A stretch of 64,000 bases of DNA, from the NCBI GenBank assembly GCA_030267565.1, contig BRXU01000071.1, forward strand, positions 1 to 64,000, given 5' to 3'. The position numbers and the translations under genes are program-made. Numbering within the stretch: the stretch's first letter is position 1; the number at the start of each line of letters is the position of its first letter. Source of the stretch: Pleodorina starrii (lineage: Eukaryota > Chlorophyta > Chlorophyceae > Chlamydomonadales > Volvocaceae). Shown here one piece after another: positions 36,301 to 49,849 of the stretch. The notes beneath the pieces were generated by a model. The model was not told the DNA's origin. It saw nothing but the letters and a program-made list of their open reading frames with translations, and ran no database searches.

Positions 36301-39300
36301 GAGACCCCACCATGTCTTGACCTCCACAAGATGCAAGCCCCGGGGCACACGATTGTTTCGCGATTCTGTGTACAGGCTATTTACAATGAAGCTCGGCCGA
36401 TCGAGGAGATCATTGTCCGCATGCAAGCATACAAGTCCTCGCCCAACCCCCGCGAGCAGGTGCGGCATGGCTTGTGTTGCCTGTGTGCGCGGCTTGAGCT
36501 TGGCATCCTTCCGTCGACGTCAGTCAAATTACGCGCAAGGCTTGGTTCTCGGGACGTATCCCAGCTACTAAGGTTCATATCTAAACCGTAGCAGCTGGAC
36601 ACTCAGGGATCGATAGTTCTGACAATTGAGCATGTGGATGTTGGTCGTCCGGGGCACCTACCACGTCGGTGCCTCCTGTTGCGTCTTGTACGCCTCGGGT
36701 TCCAAGCGCGAAGCAGCGCATGGTGCCCACCACGACGCGGCGTCCGTTGCGCTACTGGGATATTTGCGAATTGCAGGAGGTGTTTGCCTGCATGATTCAC
36801 AACCTGTTCGACGAGTACCGCTTCTTCGCGCGCTACCCCGACCGGGAGTTGCACATCACGGCAGCCTTGTTCGGGGCGCTGATCAAGCATGGCCTGGTTA
36901 GCAGCATCACCCTGGGGATGGCCTTGCGCTACGTCCTGGACGCCTTGCGCAAGCCAGTCCCTTCGAAGATGTTCACGTTCGGGCTCGAGGTGCGCTATGA
37001 AGCGATCTTGCTTGCACCTGTCAATCTGGGCGATGGGCTTTCGCGGCAGGAATAGCGCTCTGCACGACAGCCGCTTTTGGGGAAAGCATATGGATGCTGT
37101 TCGGCACCACGGAATACACTTTCAGAACATTGAAATACTACCCTTCATCCACGGAACCCCGCAGGCATTGCGCCAGTTTGCGCACATGGTTGCGCCTTGG
37201 CCGCAGTTCTGCGCGGCGCTTCTGGCGGACCCGCAGCTCCGGGAGGCGGACCCAGAGCTGTACGCGCGCGTAGAGCAGTCTCAACAAGCTGCGGGGGTGG
37301 CGGGCAACAGCGCGCTGCCCGGGCTGACCCAAGTCGGTGCGGGCGGCACTGCGCATGGTGGACCGACGGGTGCAGCTGAGCAGGCCCGGCCGCAGCAAGG
37401 TCAGGGCCAGTCACCGCCGCCTCAGCAGCAGCAGGGCCAGCCAGCTGCGCCTGAGCCGAATTCGCAGGGTTCTTCGCGTTTCTTGAACCTTCAGCCGGCC
37501 GACGGTGCTGCACGCGCTGCAGCTGGACCTGACGACGATGTGTCAGTTGCTGGTGCGGCCGCTGCGCGGAACTCGAAGGACGCTGGTCCATCGGGGCGAG
37601 CGGCGCATGGGCCGGCGGGCTCAGCTGCGGCGGGCGGCGGCGCTGAGCCCACAACGTCAGCGGCGGGTCCCTCCGGCGGTGGGAAGGGCGGGGCGCGGGA
37701 GCCGAATGCGGCCGGCGGCAGTCTCGCATCGGCAACTTCGGCAAACACTGCGGCGGTGCAGGCGGCACAACCAAGCAACACAAGTCTATCCGGTGAGTGC
37801 ACATCTCTTGTGAGCTTCATAAATATTTTTAGTCGATGCCCACGGGTTTAAGGGTTCTCCCGTGTCGTTGAACATATACTTGCTGTGTTGCATTGTTGAT
37901 GAAGATGTACTTGCTGTGTTGCATTTTTTACCCGCTCTGCTGCATTGCTTTCAGGCGAAGGAGACGGTGCGGGAATGTATCTGGCGGCCCAGGTTGCCGC
38001 AGCATCGCTCACCGCGCCCATGGGCCCGTCTTTGGCGGCGCTGGTGAACACCGAGAGCCTTGAAAGCGCAGCTGAAAAGTACCGCGATTTTAAGGAGCCT
38101 CCGGAAGCGGTAGCTGACAAGTGAGTAGCCTCGATGGGGCTGCGTGTTTGGAGGGGGTAATTTACCGGTCCAGAGTCCATGGCCGCGCATGGTAATTGCT
38201 TAGTAGGGCGTCTGCGTCTGTACACGTATTCGCACGTGAGTAGCGTTTCATTACTGGTCATTTGGGTGGCCATGTGGGTGGCAACTTCGCAAAGCTTTTG
38301 GATGCTGTCTGGAGACCGTGGGGACCACGTGTCGTGCAGCCTACTCGTGCGTGCGCGTCGCCTATGCGAGTAGCAATCGTGCGCCTCGCGCATGCATGCC
38401 ACTCAGGGTTCACTTCGTGATGAACAACATCACGAAGGACAACATGGAGTCCCGGAGCGTGGAGATCCGCGACCGCGTGTGGCCAGATTACCTCCCCTGG
38501 TTCGCGAACTACATGGTTGTCAAGCGAGCGGCACAGGTAGGGCGGTGCACCCGGTCCACAGCTGGGCTGGGCTGACTTTGTTGGCCCTCGGCTCTTGCGT
38601 GACGCCGACCTTGGCGTTGTTATCTCAACGCTGTTTGCGTTACTCTAGGTGCTCACCTCGCACTCAGGTGCGTGCAGATGTGGCATCTTCATTCGTTTGC
38701 AGGCTAGTGTTTCAAACTTTTGCTGGTTCCATGGTTGGTTCTGGCTTTCCGCCCTGTAGGAGGCCAACTTTCACACTTTGTATGTGTCCCTGCTGGACCA
38801 CCTCAACGACCGTGAGCTGTATCGCCTCATGGTGAAGACGACCATGTACTACGTGAAGGCAAGTGGAAAGCTGCGTGCATTATCGCACGCGAATGACAAT
38901 GCCGATCGGAAGTATGTGCTCACATTGCCGTCACCGCTGGTCGATGTGTGCATTAACACGCACCTCCGGGGGCAACCTGGCATCTGTTTGCACGGGCTGG
39001 GGAAACCATGTTGCCTGGGATCTGTAAATGGTGCGCCAACTCGAGATTAGTTTAGCTGCGGTCATCTGAATATTGGCATCCCCTGTTGGCTGCGCCCAAC
39101 GGGGCATTGTTTTGTAAGGCTCAGGGGTCCGATGCCGAGAGATGGGGCTTAAAGGAGAGGCGCGGCGGTGTCGCCCTGTTCAGCTTTGGTCTCATTCCTT
39201 GCATACGCGTGTGGAAAATGATGTCCTTGCATTCTGCCCAGTCCTGAACAGTGCTTGCTTGCCCCTACTTTCAGTGTTCGTAGTCCTGGAGGATGGTTGC

Positions 39301-42300
39301 TCCTTAAATGCGTGTTGATTGGGTATTGCTACTATTTGGAGGACCAAGAGGGCGTCCCTTGTATTTTAAGCAACGCGTAGTGCCTGAGGCGCGCAATCGG
39401 AACCATAGCCACGCCCGTCAGCATGCGTACGCGGCATGTGAACCCCTGCTCCTTCCGGCTGCTACTCACATGCGCAGGTCCTGCTCTACTCAGAACGCAT
39501 ACTGAAGGAGTCAAACGACCGCGCGCTGCTGAAAAACCTGGGCACCTGGCTGGGGCTCCTGACCTTTGCTCACAACAAACCCGTGCTCAGCCGTGACCTG
39601 GAGCTGAAGCAGGTCATTTGCGAGGCGTACCAGCGCGGCCGCTTGATTGCGGTCTTGCCGTTTGTGCAGAAGCTACTCGAAGGCTGCCGCCACAGTCGCG
39701 TGTTTAAGCCAACCAACCCCATGGTTGCTGGCATTTTGTCCCTGCTGGCGGAGCTGCACGCGATGAAGGTAAGATGTGTTCCTGGGGGAGGCTCTGTTGA
39801 GGCTGCGTTACTGGCTATGGAGCTTATGATGCTGGAAGTAGAGGCGTTGCTGGATATGAAGCGAAAGGTTTGCTTGTTAATTGCTGACCCTCCGTTCCAA
39901 TTTTTGCAGGGCCTTAAAATGAACAACGCCTTCTCCATTGAGCTCATCTTCAAGGCTTTTGGCCTCAGTCCGCACGACGTCAAGCCGTCGGATACGCTGA
40001 AGACGCTACCGCGGGAGCGGATCACGAACCCGGACTGGCAGCTCGAGCAGCTGCCGACGGAGATGGACCGGCAGGCAGTGCCTGATGGTCCGTCCAGCTC
40101 GGCTCCTCCGACGAACTCGACATCCGTAGGCAAGCCCAGCGTGCCGTCCTCCCCTGCGCCGCCTTCTGCGCCGCCGTCGACGGTACCGCCGTCGTCACCG
40201 GGCCCGATGTCTGGCACGGGCCTGCGCTTGTCGGGTGTGCAGCAGCTGCCGCCAGGTGCGATGTCGGCGGGAGCTGCAGGCTCCATGGATGCCGCACCAA
40301 GGGGTCTGCCAGCTGGTGGGACAGCCTCTGGGCTTCCGGAGCAGCCGCAGCAGCAGCAGCCAATGCCATACGGCATGCCCGGGCCTCCATCCATTGCTGG
40401 GGCGGCTGCGCCGAGCTCTGGTGTGCCACCTGGGGCGATAGCTCCTGCTGCTGCTGTGGCAGCCGCGGCTGCAGCTGCTCGGGCACCTGGGATGTCGGGT
40501 GCGGCCGTGTTGCTTTCGGACGGGGGCCTGTTTGCAAACCTGCACCAGCATGTCGCCATCAACCCCTCCCTTGGCGACATTGGTGAGCGCCTGCTGCTTA
40601 AGCGCCACGTACCGGCCGCCGTGGACCGCGCCATTGGCGAGATCATCACCCCGGTGGTCGAGCGCAGCGTTACGATTGCTTGCTACACTACATATGAGCT
40701 GGTGCTGAAGGACTTCGCGGGTGACGGCGACGAGACCCGGCTGCGGAAGGCCGCACACCTCATGGTCTCGTCTCTGGCCGGCTCCCTGAGCCTTGTGACG
40801 GCCAAGGACCCTCTTCGCATTTCGCTGACGAACCAGCTTCGACAGATGCTGCAGGTGAGAGCGAACACAGCTTCAATGTCACATTGGGCGTTGACACCTC
40901 GCCGGTTCTGCGGCAACGGCAAGGACCGCGGACTCGTGCTAGGTCAACCTTGTCACATCTTGATTAACGGCTGTTGTTGCAACTGTCACGATCTTGGTAT
41001 AGCGAAGCGTCGCGTGTCTGAGCGCTGTCCATGAGAGCGCCTTGGTAAAATAGATTTTCCCAATGGGCACGCACATTAACCTTGTCCATCTTACGATCCG
41101 ATTTACCTGTGTATGGTTTGCGTGTGCACCCTGCAGCCGCAGGTGTCGGACACGGCGATGCTCGACCAGATCATTAGCGTGCTGGTTACGGATAACCTGG
41201 ACCTGGGCTGCACGCTCATTGAGCGGGCGGCTACAGACAAGGCAGTTCGCGACATCGACAAGAGCCTGCAGGTGAATTGTGCCCTTCGCCACGTTTCCGT
41301 ACCTTCACATGTAGTCCAAACGTTGATAATGGGTTCGTATACTATGCGGACAGATTGTCTGTGGGCAGAATGCCTTGGTTTGTCATAACATGACATCTGT
41401 TACGCCCCGCCGCCGTTTGCAGGCGGCATACGAGGAGCGCGCGAAGGCTCGCGCCGCCGGCAAGCAGTGGGTGGATGCGGCCGCCTTCCATTCGGCGGGC
41501 TCACGCTTCCCGGGCAGCCTTCCCGAGGGTCTCCGGCCTCGTCCCGGCGGCATCCAGGCGCACCACGTCAGGGTGTACGAGGACTTCAACCGGATTCCGC
41601 GTACCCCGCCCATCCCTACATCGCCGGCCATGGCGGTCGGTCCGGGGCAGCCCCTCGTGGTGCAGGGCCCGGGGGTCCCGCCACCGCCGCCGGGCGTCGC
41701 CCCGCGCCCGCCGGGCGCATACGCGGGTGCCGCGGTCCCTGGAGCTCCTCCTGGTTCGTTCCAGGTTCGTCGATGTCTGTTGCGCGTGGGGAGTTCCAAG
41801 CATTGTTGGGTACTGCGGGATTCGGCATCTGTGTCTGCGTTATCCGGGACACCTGTGCGTGGGTCGGACACTTGGGTTGGTTGTTTCGGGCATTACGTTG
41901 GGTACCTGGGAGCAACGCGGGATGTGTGCATCATGGTTATTCAGCAAGATGCTTGTTCGGCAATTACGGGCGACTGCACAAGGATACGTGGGTGCCGTCT
42001 TATGGTGCTACTAGATGGTCCTCATCGGTTTAGTGTCCGTTACATGAAGCGCTGGGAAAGCAGCGTGTGTACCGTATGTTGTCTCACCCTCAGGGCTTGG
42101 ATGCATTGGTGGCCGCTGCGGGTGGCTCTGATAAGCCGTCCGTCATGTCTACGCTAGACGTGCGGCCAGATGCGGCAGCCGCTGCGCTGCTGGACCGGTA
42201 CCTACTCTGGCAGCAGGCTGTCGATGCTGCTGTGTCCGCAAAGGAGGCGAATCCGACGACGGACCACTCCGATTTGCAGGTACGTGCATGATCTCAGGTG

Positions 42301-45300
42301 TGGAGCGCGTGGATGATTCTTGCGCATGGATGATCACCTTGAGATTGTATCAAAACTTAAGCAGGTTGCGGTAACGAAAGATAGGCTTCGTGCATATTTA
42401 GCCATGGTGCATGCAGTATAGGGCTGCAGGAACACGTCTCCCGGCTTGGTGTGCGTCATGCCCGCGTGTGCGTCTTGTCTCGAGCTTGCACCTGTACAAC
42501 TAGGGAATCAGCCTTGACATGCAACACGGGTGCCGTCGCTTTCGCCCTGCTGATGCCGCTGCAGGCCCTCCTGGCTGAGCTGAGCGAGGCGCTCACATCG
42601 GGTGCGGCGGCCCCCGAGGACGCTGCCGTTTTCTTCGCTCGCCGCATCCTGAAGCATCTATACGACTCGGTCGCTGCCGCGTCGGGCTCGAAGTTGTCGA
42701 TCTCGTTTCACGGTGCCTGCCTGGAGCTGCTGAACAGCTCGGTACCGGGTGGGCGCGTCGCCAACGATTTGACCATGGCGTACCTGAGCGCCGACGATGA
42801 ACGAAAGTTCAACCCGGCTCTGTTTGAGATGCTGCTGCGGCTGCGCTTCCTCAACCTGCTGGAGCTGGATGCCTACCTGTGCAAGCTGCTGCAAACCCCC
42901 GCGTCCCGCACGCAGGTGAGTCATAACGGCCCGCTGCGCCTTCCGTTTCTGACGCGGTCCATAACATAAAAATACGATGTGTTGAACGATCCTCAAGGTT
43001 TACTTCAGGCGGCGGTCGGCGGTCAGGTGGTTAGCTGCGTTTGCTGGCCAGCTTGGCCAGGACTTCTGGCATGTGCCATACAAAGCTACCGTACGTAGAG
43101 GATATCGTCGCGAGTTATTTAATAATGATCTGGAAAATTGTGCAAAGTCGCGCAGAATCCAATAGTTCGGTCGGGGGTTGCGCGAGTTTGGAAAATAATT
43201 CCTGGGCACGTGGGGTGCAGCCGAGCATACCCACACGCCCTCCCCTCACCCCAAAGCGCCTTGGAGGAGGGACTTCAACACTGGCAGAGGAAGTCCGATG
43301 GCTACAGTTGCAGGATTGCCTCCATTTGACCGTGTCCAGGGTGTTTTCGCCATGTCAAAGACCCCGTGGGACAGGTGTGCGACTCTTAAAACTAATTCCT
43401 TCCAGGGATGCGCGACTTCAGGTAAAGAGAAAAATAACATATTTCAGGCCTTCGCGACGATCAGGCGTGAGTACGGTAGAGCGGAGGACAACACAACACG
43501 GCAACGCGTTTTCAACTTGCACGTGCCTCCAACTTGCAACGAACTTCCAACGTGCAACGTACTTCATTGTGCAACATACTTCCAACGTGCAACGTTATTC
43601 CATCATACGGCTTTTGCCTGCTGGTCGTAGGCCGTGTCCGACCTGATTTTCTTCCTGCTACGCGCCATGACGCTGCGTGACGGAGTGGTGGTGTTCACGG
43701 ACCTGCCGGTTACCATGGAGCTGCTGGGCCGGATGGCAGCAGCGAACCCGGCGCTTGCCAACCTGGTGGAGGCGGCGCGCAAGGTGTGACTAAACGATTG
43801 GGCACTGGTCAAGGGTGCCCCCATGCCGGTTTTTGTGTCCTGGTAATAGGGGCGCCAAGCCGAGCACGTTGTGTCCAGTACTAAGCGCAGTCCCAATAAG
43901 TATGGCACAAGGCAGCCGTGCACATTGCGAATAAGCATTTCGGTGTAATTGCCAGCGAGTATAAAGGGCAATGCACATGCTCATTATAAGCACGCGTCTT
44001 CACCGTTCTGCCTGTACATCCCGTGCACAACCCTCGAAATGTATGCCTGCGATCCCTCAGGCCGCCGTTGCGCCAGCGCTCAGCCGCTCACCCGCCGAGA
44101 TTCCAAGTGCTGTGCGCGAGAAGTCCGCGGACCCGCCCGGCCTCCGCGACCAGTCGCTGAAGCTCTTTGAGGAGTGGGTGCATCTTTTGAACATGCACGC
44201 GGAGGACAAGGTAGGCCGCAAGACATTGCTGTTGGGCAGTGCGGAACCGGGGGGATGTCGTGACACGAAATGTTCCTGGACGCCTAACCTGCGTTTGTTC
44301 GAGTTCCTTTGCCTCTGTAGTACACTGGAAGCTTGCCGGCCGAACAGCGTCCAAAGCCGAACCCTTACCTCAATTGTGTCTGCATCCCAGGCGCTCTTCG
44401 GCTTCCTGACGGGCCAGGTGCGGGCCGCTGGGGTGCTGAAGATGGACGATACGACTGATCGTTTCCTGCGGACCCTGACGGAGCTGGCGGTTGCGCATTG
44501 CCTGGCATCGGCGGAAGCGGCGGCAGCGGCGGCGGCAGCTGGGGCCGGCTCGCGTCCCGAAGCGGCGGGCTCAGGGCCGCTTAGCTTCATCGCGACAGAT
44601 GCGCTGGTGGCACTGGTTGCGGCGCTGGTGGTGCAACTGAACGGCGGAGAGGCGCTTCTGAGCAGGTGGGCAAGGTGCCGGCGCTGACGGCCGCTTAGCG
44701 TGTCACCTGACGGCGGCGGTGCCAGAATGTGTATGGACTTGCGGCGATTTTGCTCTGGTAACTCATCTACTGACGTATTGAGCCCCACGCGGATGTGAAC
44801 CCTATTATCCAAAATTGCAGGTACCTCAGCTTGCTGGTCGGGCTGATTAAGCGCGACGCGGACGAGGCCACCATCAAATTCAACGCGAGGCCCTACCTGC
44901 GCATCTGGGTGGGCCTCATGTCGGAGCTGGGCGTGGTGCCGGGCTCGCACGCGGCAGCGTCCGCGGCCGCAGCTGCGGCCGTGACCAGCGCTGATGCCTC
45001 TGGTATGCCCTCACCTGCTGCCGACCATGCTAGCCAGCTGCGCTACCTGCGGGCCTGCGGCGTGGCTCTGCACGCGCTGCAGCCGCTTTCCGTGCCAGGC
45101 TTTGCGTTTGGCTGGCTGGAGCTCATTTCGCACCGCTCATTCATGCCGCGCGTGCTGACGGCGCCGCTGGCGAGCGGCTGGCCCCTCTTCGCGTCGCTGC
45201 TTATTGCGCTGCTGCGCTTCCTAGAGCCCTACCTGCGCGCGGCAGACCTGTCGGAGTCGATCAAGCAGCTCTACAAGGGCTGCCTGCGGCTGCTGCTGGT

Positions 45301-47192
45301 CCTTCTGCACGATTTTCCCGAGTAAGTCGTAGCGGTATTCACGCTTCGGTGCAATGAAGGGGTTGTAGATTTCCGGATGTTCGTGAAGACCTGTCTAGCC
45401 TGCTTGTTGTTCGGAAGAGGTCATAAGGACACGTGTTGTCCACCCGCTTATGTAGGCATGCACTGTTCCGAACCGTTCACGCTGTATTCCCCGGCAGTCT
45501 TCGGATGTCCTGGTGCTGTGCGTAGTTCGTAAGGGTTTCGGCTGTTCAATGCCTGGGCTGACGTTTGCCAATCACCCCAATGCTGCAGGTTCCTCTGCGA
45601 GCATCACTTCAGCCTGTGTGAGGCCATCCCACCGCCCGCGGTCCAAATGCGGAACCTCGTACTGTCAGCCTTCCCGCGCAACATGCGTCTGCCGGACCCA
45701 TTCACGCCAAACCTGAAGGTGTGCATGCATGACAGGCACTGCGCCTTGCGAATCGGCGTAATGGTGTGGAAGCGGAAGTTGGGCCGCCTACACAAGTTAA
45801 GAAGCCATTTTTGTCGACCCGTACTGTCGCGCGTGCACGTTCCTGCGTGTGCGGGCAATGAGGGCCGGCTCCTGTTCCTCAAGACGTGTCTTCTCGTCCA
45901 TGAGGCACATGTTCTCATCTGCGCGTTTGGACTGTGTTGCAGGTGGACCTGCTGCCCGAGATTCAACAGCTGCCGCGCATTGTGCCGGATCCGGAGCAGC
46001 TGCTTCCTGAGGCGCTCCGGCAGCAGGTGGACGCCTTCCTGCGCACCCGCACGCCCGCCAACCTCCCTCAGGAGCTGGCTAAGCGTTGCATGATGATGCC
46101 GGGAGCGGCGGACAAGACGGGCAGCCCCGGCGGTGCTGCCGCGCTGCTGGGCGGCTCCAGTGGCGGCTCGGCCTACAACGTGCCGCTGATAAACGCCCTG
46201 GTGCTGTACATCGGGTCGCAGGTGCGCCCGCTCCGGGCTTGGCACACAGTAGGCAGACTACGTCGCATACACATTTCTGGGAAGGTGGCTGTAGAAATCT
46301 CCTTTGCTTTGCGGGGACGGAACCAATGATATATGCCTGCAACTACGTGGCCATTCACAGTTAATTCTTACCGCTCTATGTCTTCAGCACTCTGTACAAT
46401 ATCCGCCCTGCTGGATCACGGCCACTGCTCCCTGGGTAAGGGCGAGCACAAGTAATTTCCTTCCACACGGCACGAGCTCACGGTATGTGCCTGTTTGCGT
46501 TGGCCCCTGTGGCTGTCTGCTGCGCTTATTTGCAGGCCAAGACGGTGTCGAGTCCGCTCCACCCGGGCGCTCAGGAGATGTACGTGCGCATGGCTGGCGA
46601 GCTGGACGCGGAGGGCCGCTACCTGCTGCTCAACGCCATGTCTAACCAGCTGCGCTACCCCAACGCGCACACCTACTACTTCTCCTGCACGCTGCTGACG
46701 CTCTTCCTGGAGTCCAAGAGCGAGGGCCTGAAGGAGCAGATTACGCGCACGCTGCTGGAGCGCCTCATCGTCAACCGCCCGCACCCATGGGGTTTGCTCA
46801 TCACGTTCATCGAGCTGATTAAGAACAGGTGCGCACAGCTGGGCGAGATGTACATATGTGTGTGCCATCTTAGAGCTTGAGTCGTGCGGATGGGGCTTGT
46901 TTTTGTACTGTAAGCGTACGGGGTTGGTGAGGAGCATTCTTTTACCCGTGTCCTGTTCGTGCAACTGCTATTTTCATGTTCACCATGATTCAATCACGCA
47001 AGTTTCTGGCGCGGTGTTGCCGTCATGCTGTGCAGGCGGTACAATTTCTGGGCGCACAGCTTCACCAAGTGCGCGCCAGAGATTGAGAACCTGTTCACCT
47101 CTGTTTCGCGGAGCTGCCTGGGCACCAACAGGGCCGAGGAGGAAGCGGCGGCCGCGGCGCACGCCAAGGAGGCCGTAGCAGTGCGGGCATGA
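33255..47192 (+). CDS. NOT1: NOT1/CNOT1, CCR4-NOT deadenylase scaffold
   Basis: NOT1 is the large scaffold on which the CCR4 and CAF1 deadenylases and the NOT modules assemble for mRNA decay and translational repression. I model 26 exons: 33255-33338, 33419-33728, 33924-34846, 35061-35417, 35595-35918, 36088-36204, 36376-36459, 36777-36989, 37165-37792, 37955-38120, 38407-38536, 38760-38858, 39478-39768, 39910-40854, 41143-41271, 41423-41764, 42094-42279, 42565-42915, 43631-43783, 44061-44210, 44391-44665, 44821-45321, 45589-45718, 45943-46221, 46536-46828, 47036-47192. They sum to 7,617 bases in one frame, 2,538 residues (human CNOT1 is about 2,376). Visible landmarks: helical N-terminal part ([26 protein letters not shown]); the region with [20 protein letters not shown] (~740-805); a Q/G/A-rich linker (~850-1010); the MIF4G CAF1-binding domain with [19 protein letters not shown] (~1015-1265); a DUF3819/CNOT9-binding-like domain (~1445-1615); and the C-terminal NOT1 homology domain ([39 protein letters not shown]). 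The ATG follows an in-frame TAG about 45 nt upstream; the first exon is the least certain. Intron 12 uses a GC donor. Confidence 0.95.
42916..43630 (+). other. long NOT1 intron 18 with degenerate ~20-bp repeats
   Basis: This 715-bp intron is among the longest of the gene. Its 3' part (~43,515-43,600) holds several degenerate units of CCAACTTGCAACG / TCCAACGTGCAACGT. The open frame across it (43,298-43,630) shows no family signal and is treated as intronic. Confidence 0.6.
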
Positions 47193-47829
47193 GCATGTAC
47201 CTAGCGTAGTTCATAGCAGTAGTCGTGCATTGTTGTTGGTGATACGAAAATGTCGGTCGGCGGCAGTCAGAGCAAACGAACGAGGATGCGTCCGCTTCAG
47301 AGTCCGGTGTGTGGGATGACATCATAGGCCGTTGGACAGCCAACACGCTTTGTAGTTTGCGCTGTGTTGTGTGATGGGCTGAGGTGCGGTGGCTCCGTCC
47401 CTCGGCGGCCATGTATTTGCAAGTTCTACCTGACCTGGGATGGGCCTCTGTTTTTGCGCTGTTTGTGAGCTGCCACATCGACGCTGGTTTGTACATGAGG
47501 GTGCCCGCGACGGCATGGGGAGTTCAGGCAACGATTGTGGACGTGCAGCGTTGCCGGATCAGGAGGCGCGGAGCTGCTCGGGCTGTTGGAGGGGATGCGT
47601 GTGGGGGCGTGTGGAGGAGGTACGATGCGGCCAGTGGGCGCGGGGGCTACTGCTGGCGGTCGCTGTCCTTCATGTGCCCTCGTCACGCAGCCGGCAGTCT
47701 CGAATCGCTCGTGCTTCGTGTGGGCTTTTGCTCTGGCCGCAGCTGGCGTTAATTGCGTACGGGAAGGTACTGCACCGTCAATAACATTGGTTGCATACTC
47801 GATAAGTGGGAAGCATATGCACTGAACAC

Positions 47830-47834
47830 TGTAA
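47830..47834 (+). terminator. candidate TGTAA poly(A) signal of NOT1
   Basis: First clear TGTAA found downstream of the NOT1 stop, implying a 3' UTR of roughly 650 nt. Confidence 0.45.
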
Positions 47835-49531
47835 AAGTCCAGACCTGCATGTACAACTCGTACGACCACCATGTTCTACCCCGTCGTCGGGTCAGCCAAG
47901 GCCATTGCATACTTGAGGCTTGAGTATGTGTGCCATATAGCACTGAATTTGAACAGCTCAGCAACGGAAAACTTTCAGATCATCTCCTTGAGATCAGCGG
48001 GCATCGCATTATGCACGCTGGGGCGGGAGTTGCGAGAGCGAGTGTCCGCTTCGCAGGAGTATCAACCGGCTACAGCAAAAGACCGTTTTGCCTAGTAACT
48101 GCATTTCGCACGTGCGCTTATTCATCGCATTTGCAGTGCTACATTACGGTAGTCACCGGCTTTTTTCTGCTAAGCGCCGTTTGCCAGTCGATGCTGCCAT
48201 ACCTTGCTGGCCCCCGTTCTGCCAAGATGGCCGTCTTTGCCCTCCCGACCGGCAAATCCGAGCAGGACATGCTCTGGTGCTGTTGACCGCGTTGTGTCGG
48301 CGTGTCATGCCTCGCCTGTGGCATCGCACACGACTTGGAGCGGCTCCGAAGCGTCCGCTGACTGCCCGCTGTCGCCTTTTTTAACCCTTTCTGGGCGTTC
48401 GGCACCTCAGCCATCGTGGGCATCTGGCCCGTCGCGTACAACTCGACATCCGTGGCCGCACTATTTGCTGCTGCGGCAGCAGCGGCTCCGCTGCCGGCCC
48501 CCATGTTCTGCAGGGCGCTTGGGGCCTGCACCTGGCCCCGCGTCGCAACCCCGGAGTAGTGTGGAGGTGGGCGCAGGAAGCGGGGGCGCGGAATGCAAGT
48601 TGGAATGTAACCCAGGGCCGTGGTGCTTTGGACACTGAATGATATGAAGCGGTGGTCAGTATCGGCATGGTGGCTCACATGCAGCAAATTCACACGCTTC
48701 CACGCCAAACAGTGAACGGGACACGGAGCCGCGCCGGGGGGCCAATGCCTGGCAAGCTAACTCAATGTGCCAGTCAGTCAGTCAGTCAGTGCGATCATTG
48801 GTTCGAGTAACTTGTGTGTATTGGAGGTTGAGCGTGTACTCGGACCGGGTCGCGGTAGGGTGCTGTCACGCGTCCCTGCCCGTCTGGGTTGGTCCGGCAG
48901 CGATGGTCGGCGACGCGGTCGCAGCTCATCAGTTACTGGTGGACCCATATGAGGATTGCCGGTGCATTCCGCACCTTCCACCGCCGCGGCAAAAGGCCAG
49001 AGTTCGCACTCGGTGTACAGAACCCACGAGCAACCAGGCGCTCTCCCCGGGCCGGCACCACTAAGGCGAACCCCCGGGGGCAGCCGACCGCTAAAAAGGA
49101 TAATGCCGCTCACGGGGACTTCGCCGCCAGCGGCATCCATCCGTCCTGCCTTGCTACAGCTGATAACGGTGGAAACGGGTGGAACAGCTTGAGCCTGGTG
49201 ATGGGCCAAGGGGCGGGGCGGCATTAGGATCCTTGTGCTAAGGTCTGACCATTAGCTGAAGCCTTATGGGCAAGTACGGAAGGCTAATTTTCAAGGGCCG
49301 TACGGGCTAATTTTCAGTAATTTTTCACTAGCGAACTCACTCATTCTCACGCATGGCCGGCTTGCTTAGTGACATATCCATAGTATTTTCAATTCTTTTC
49401 AACTTGCACTGCGCTCGCTATAATACAGACGGAGAGTGACGATGTCACGTCGGCTCATGAACAGTTTTTCATAAGCCCGTTATTACAGACTCACAAAGCC
49501 AAATGCAAATGTCTTTTGCTCAAGGGTTTTC

Positions 49532-49615
49532 TGCTAGGCCGTTAGGTGCTGTCCAACCGGCTTCGGGGGCTCCCGCTGAGCATCGCACATCAGCGGGGCC
49601 CCTAACACCTAGCTG
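49532..49615. other. long imperfect inverted repeat
   Basis: Inner stem: 49,566-49,570 plus 49,572-49,579 pair with 49,590-49,597 plus 49,598-49,602 (CCCGCTGA / TCAGCGGG, then GGGGC / GCCCC, one bulged T). Outer arms GCTAGG and TTAGG near 49,532-49,546 match CCTAACACCTAGC near 49,602-49,614. This is MITE-like or a structured RNA. Confidence 0.55.
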
Positions 49616-49849
49616 TAAGGTCCTTGTCGGAAAGGAAGCTTGTGGCATAAGTTTCCTACGGACTCGTGCTCGAGAGGGCTCTCAGCCAGCCTTCCGCGGC
49701 GAGCCATAAAGAATTGAGCCTCTCTTACGATGCCAGGGAGCGCGGAATCGAGATGCAGTGTAAGCTAGACTTGTATGCATGTGCTTACGATATACTGAGA
49801 ATGTTTGGGGTTCGAAGGGGAGGTTTGGGGTTAACGTGAGACGGTTGCA

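Larger units (their letters stand above)
47193..49800. other. NOT1 3' region and spacer
   Basis: The first ~650 bases are probably NOT1 3' UTR. The remainder holds no gene I can recognise. A minus-strand frame at 48,139-48,708 looks locally coding (MAEVPNAQKGLKKATAG) but lacks support. A CAGT run lies at 48,771-48,790 and a large imperfect hairpin at 49,532-49,615. Confidence 0.5.

Noticed and set aside
37145..37820. Minus-strand frames in NOT1 exon 9
   Set aside because: Shadows of the Q/G/A-rich linker of NOT1.
48139..48708. 189-residue minus-strand frame
   Set aside because: Some local coding character but no family, no splice model and no support; left unannotated as a gene.
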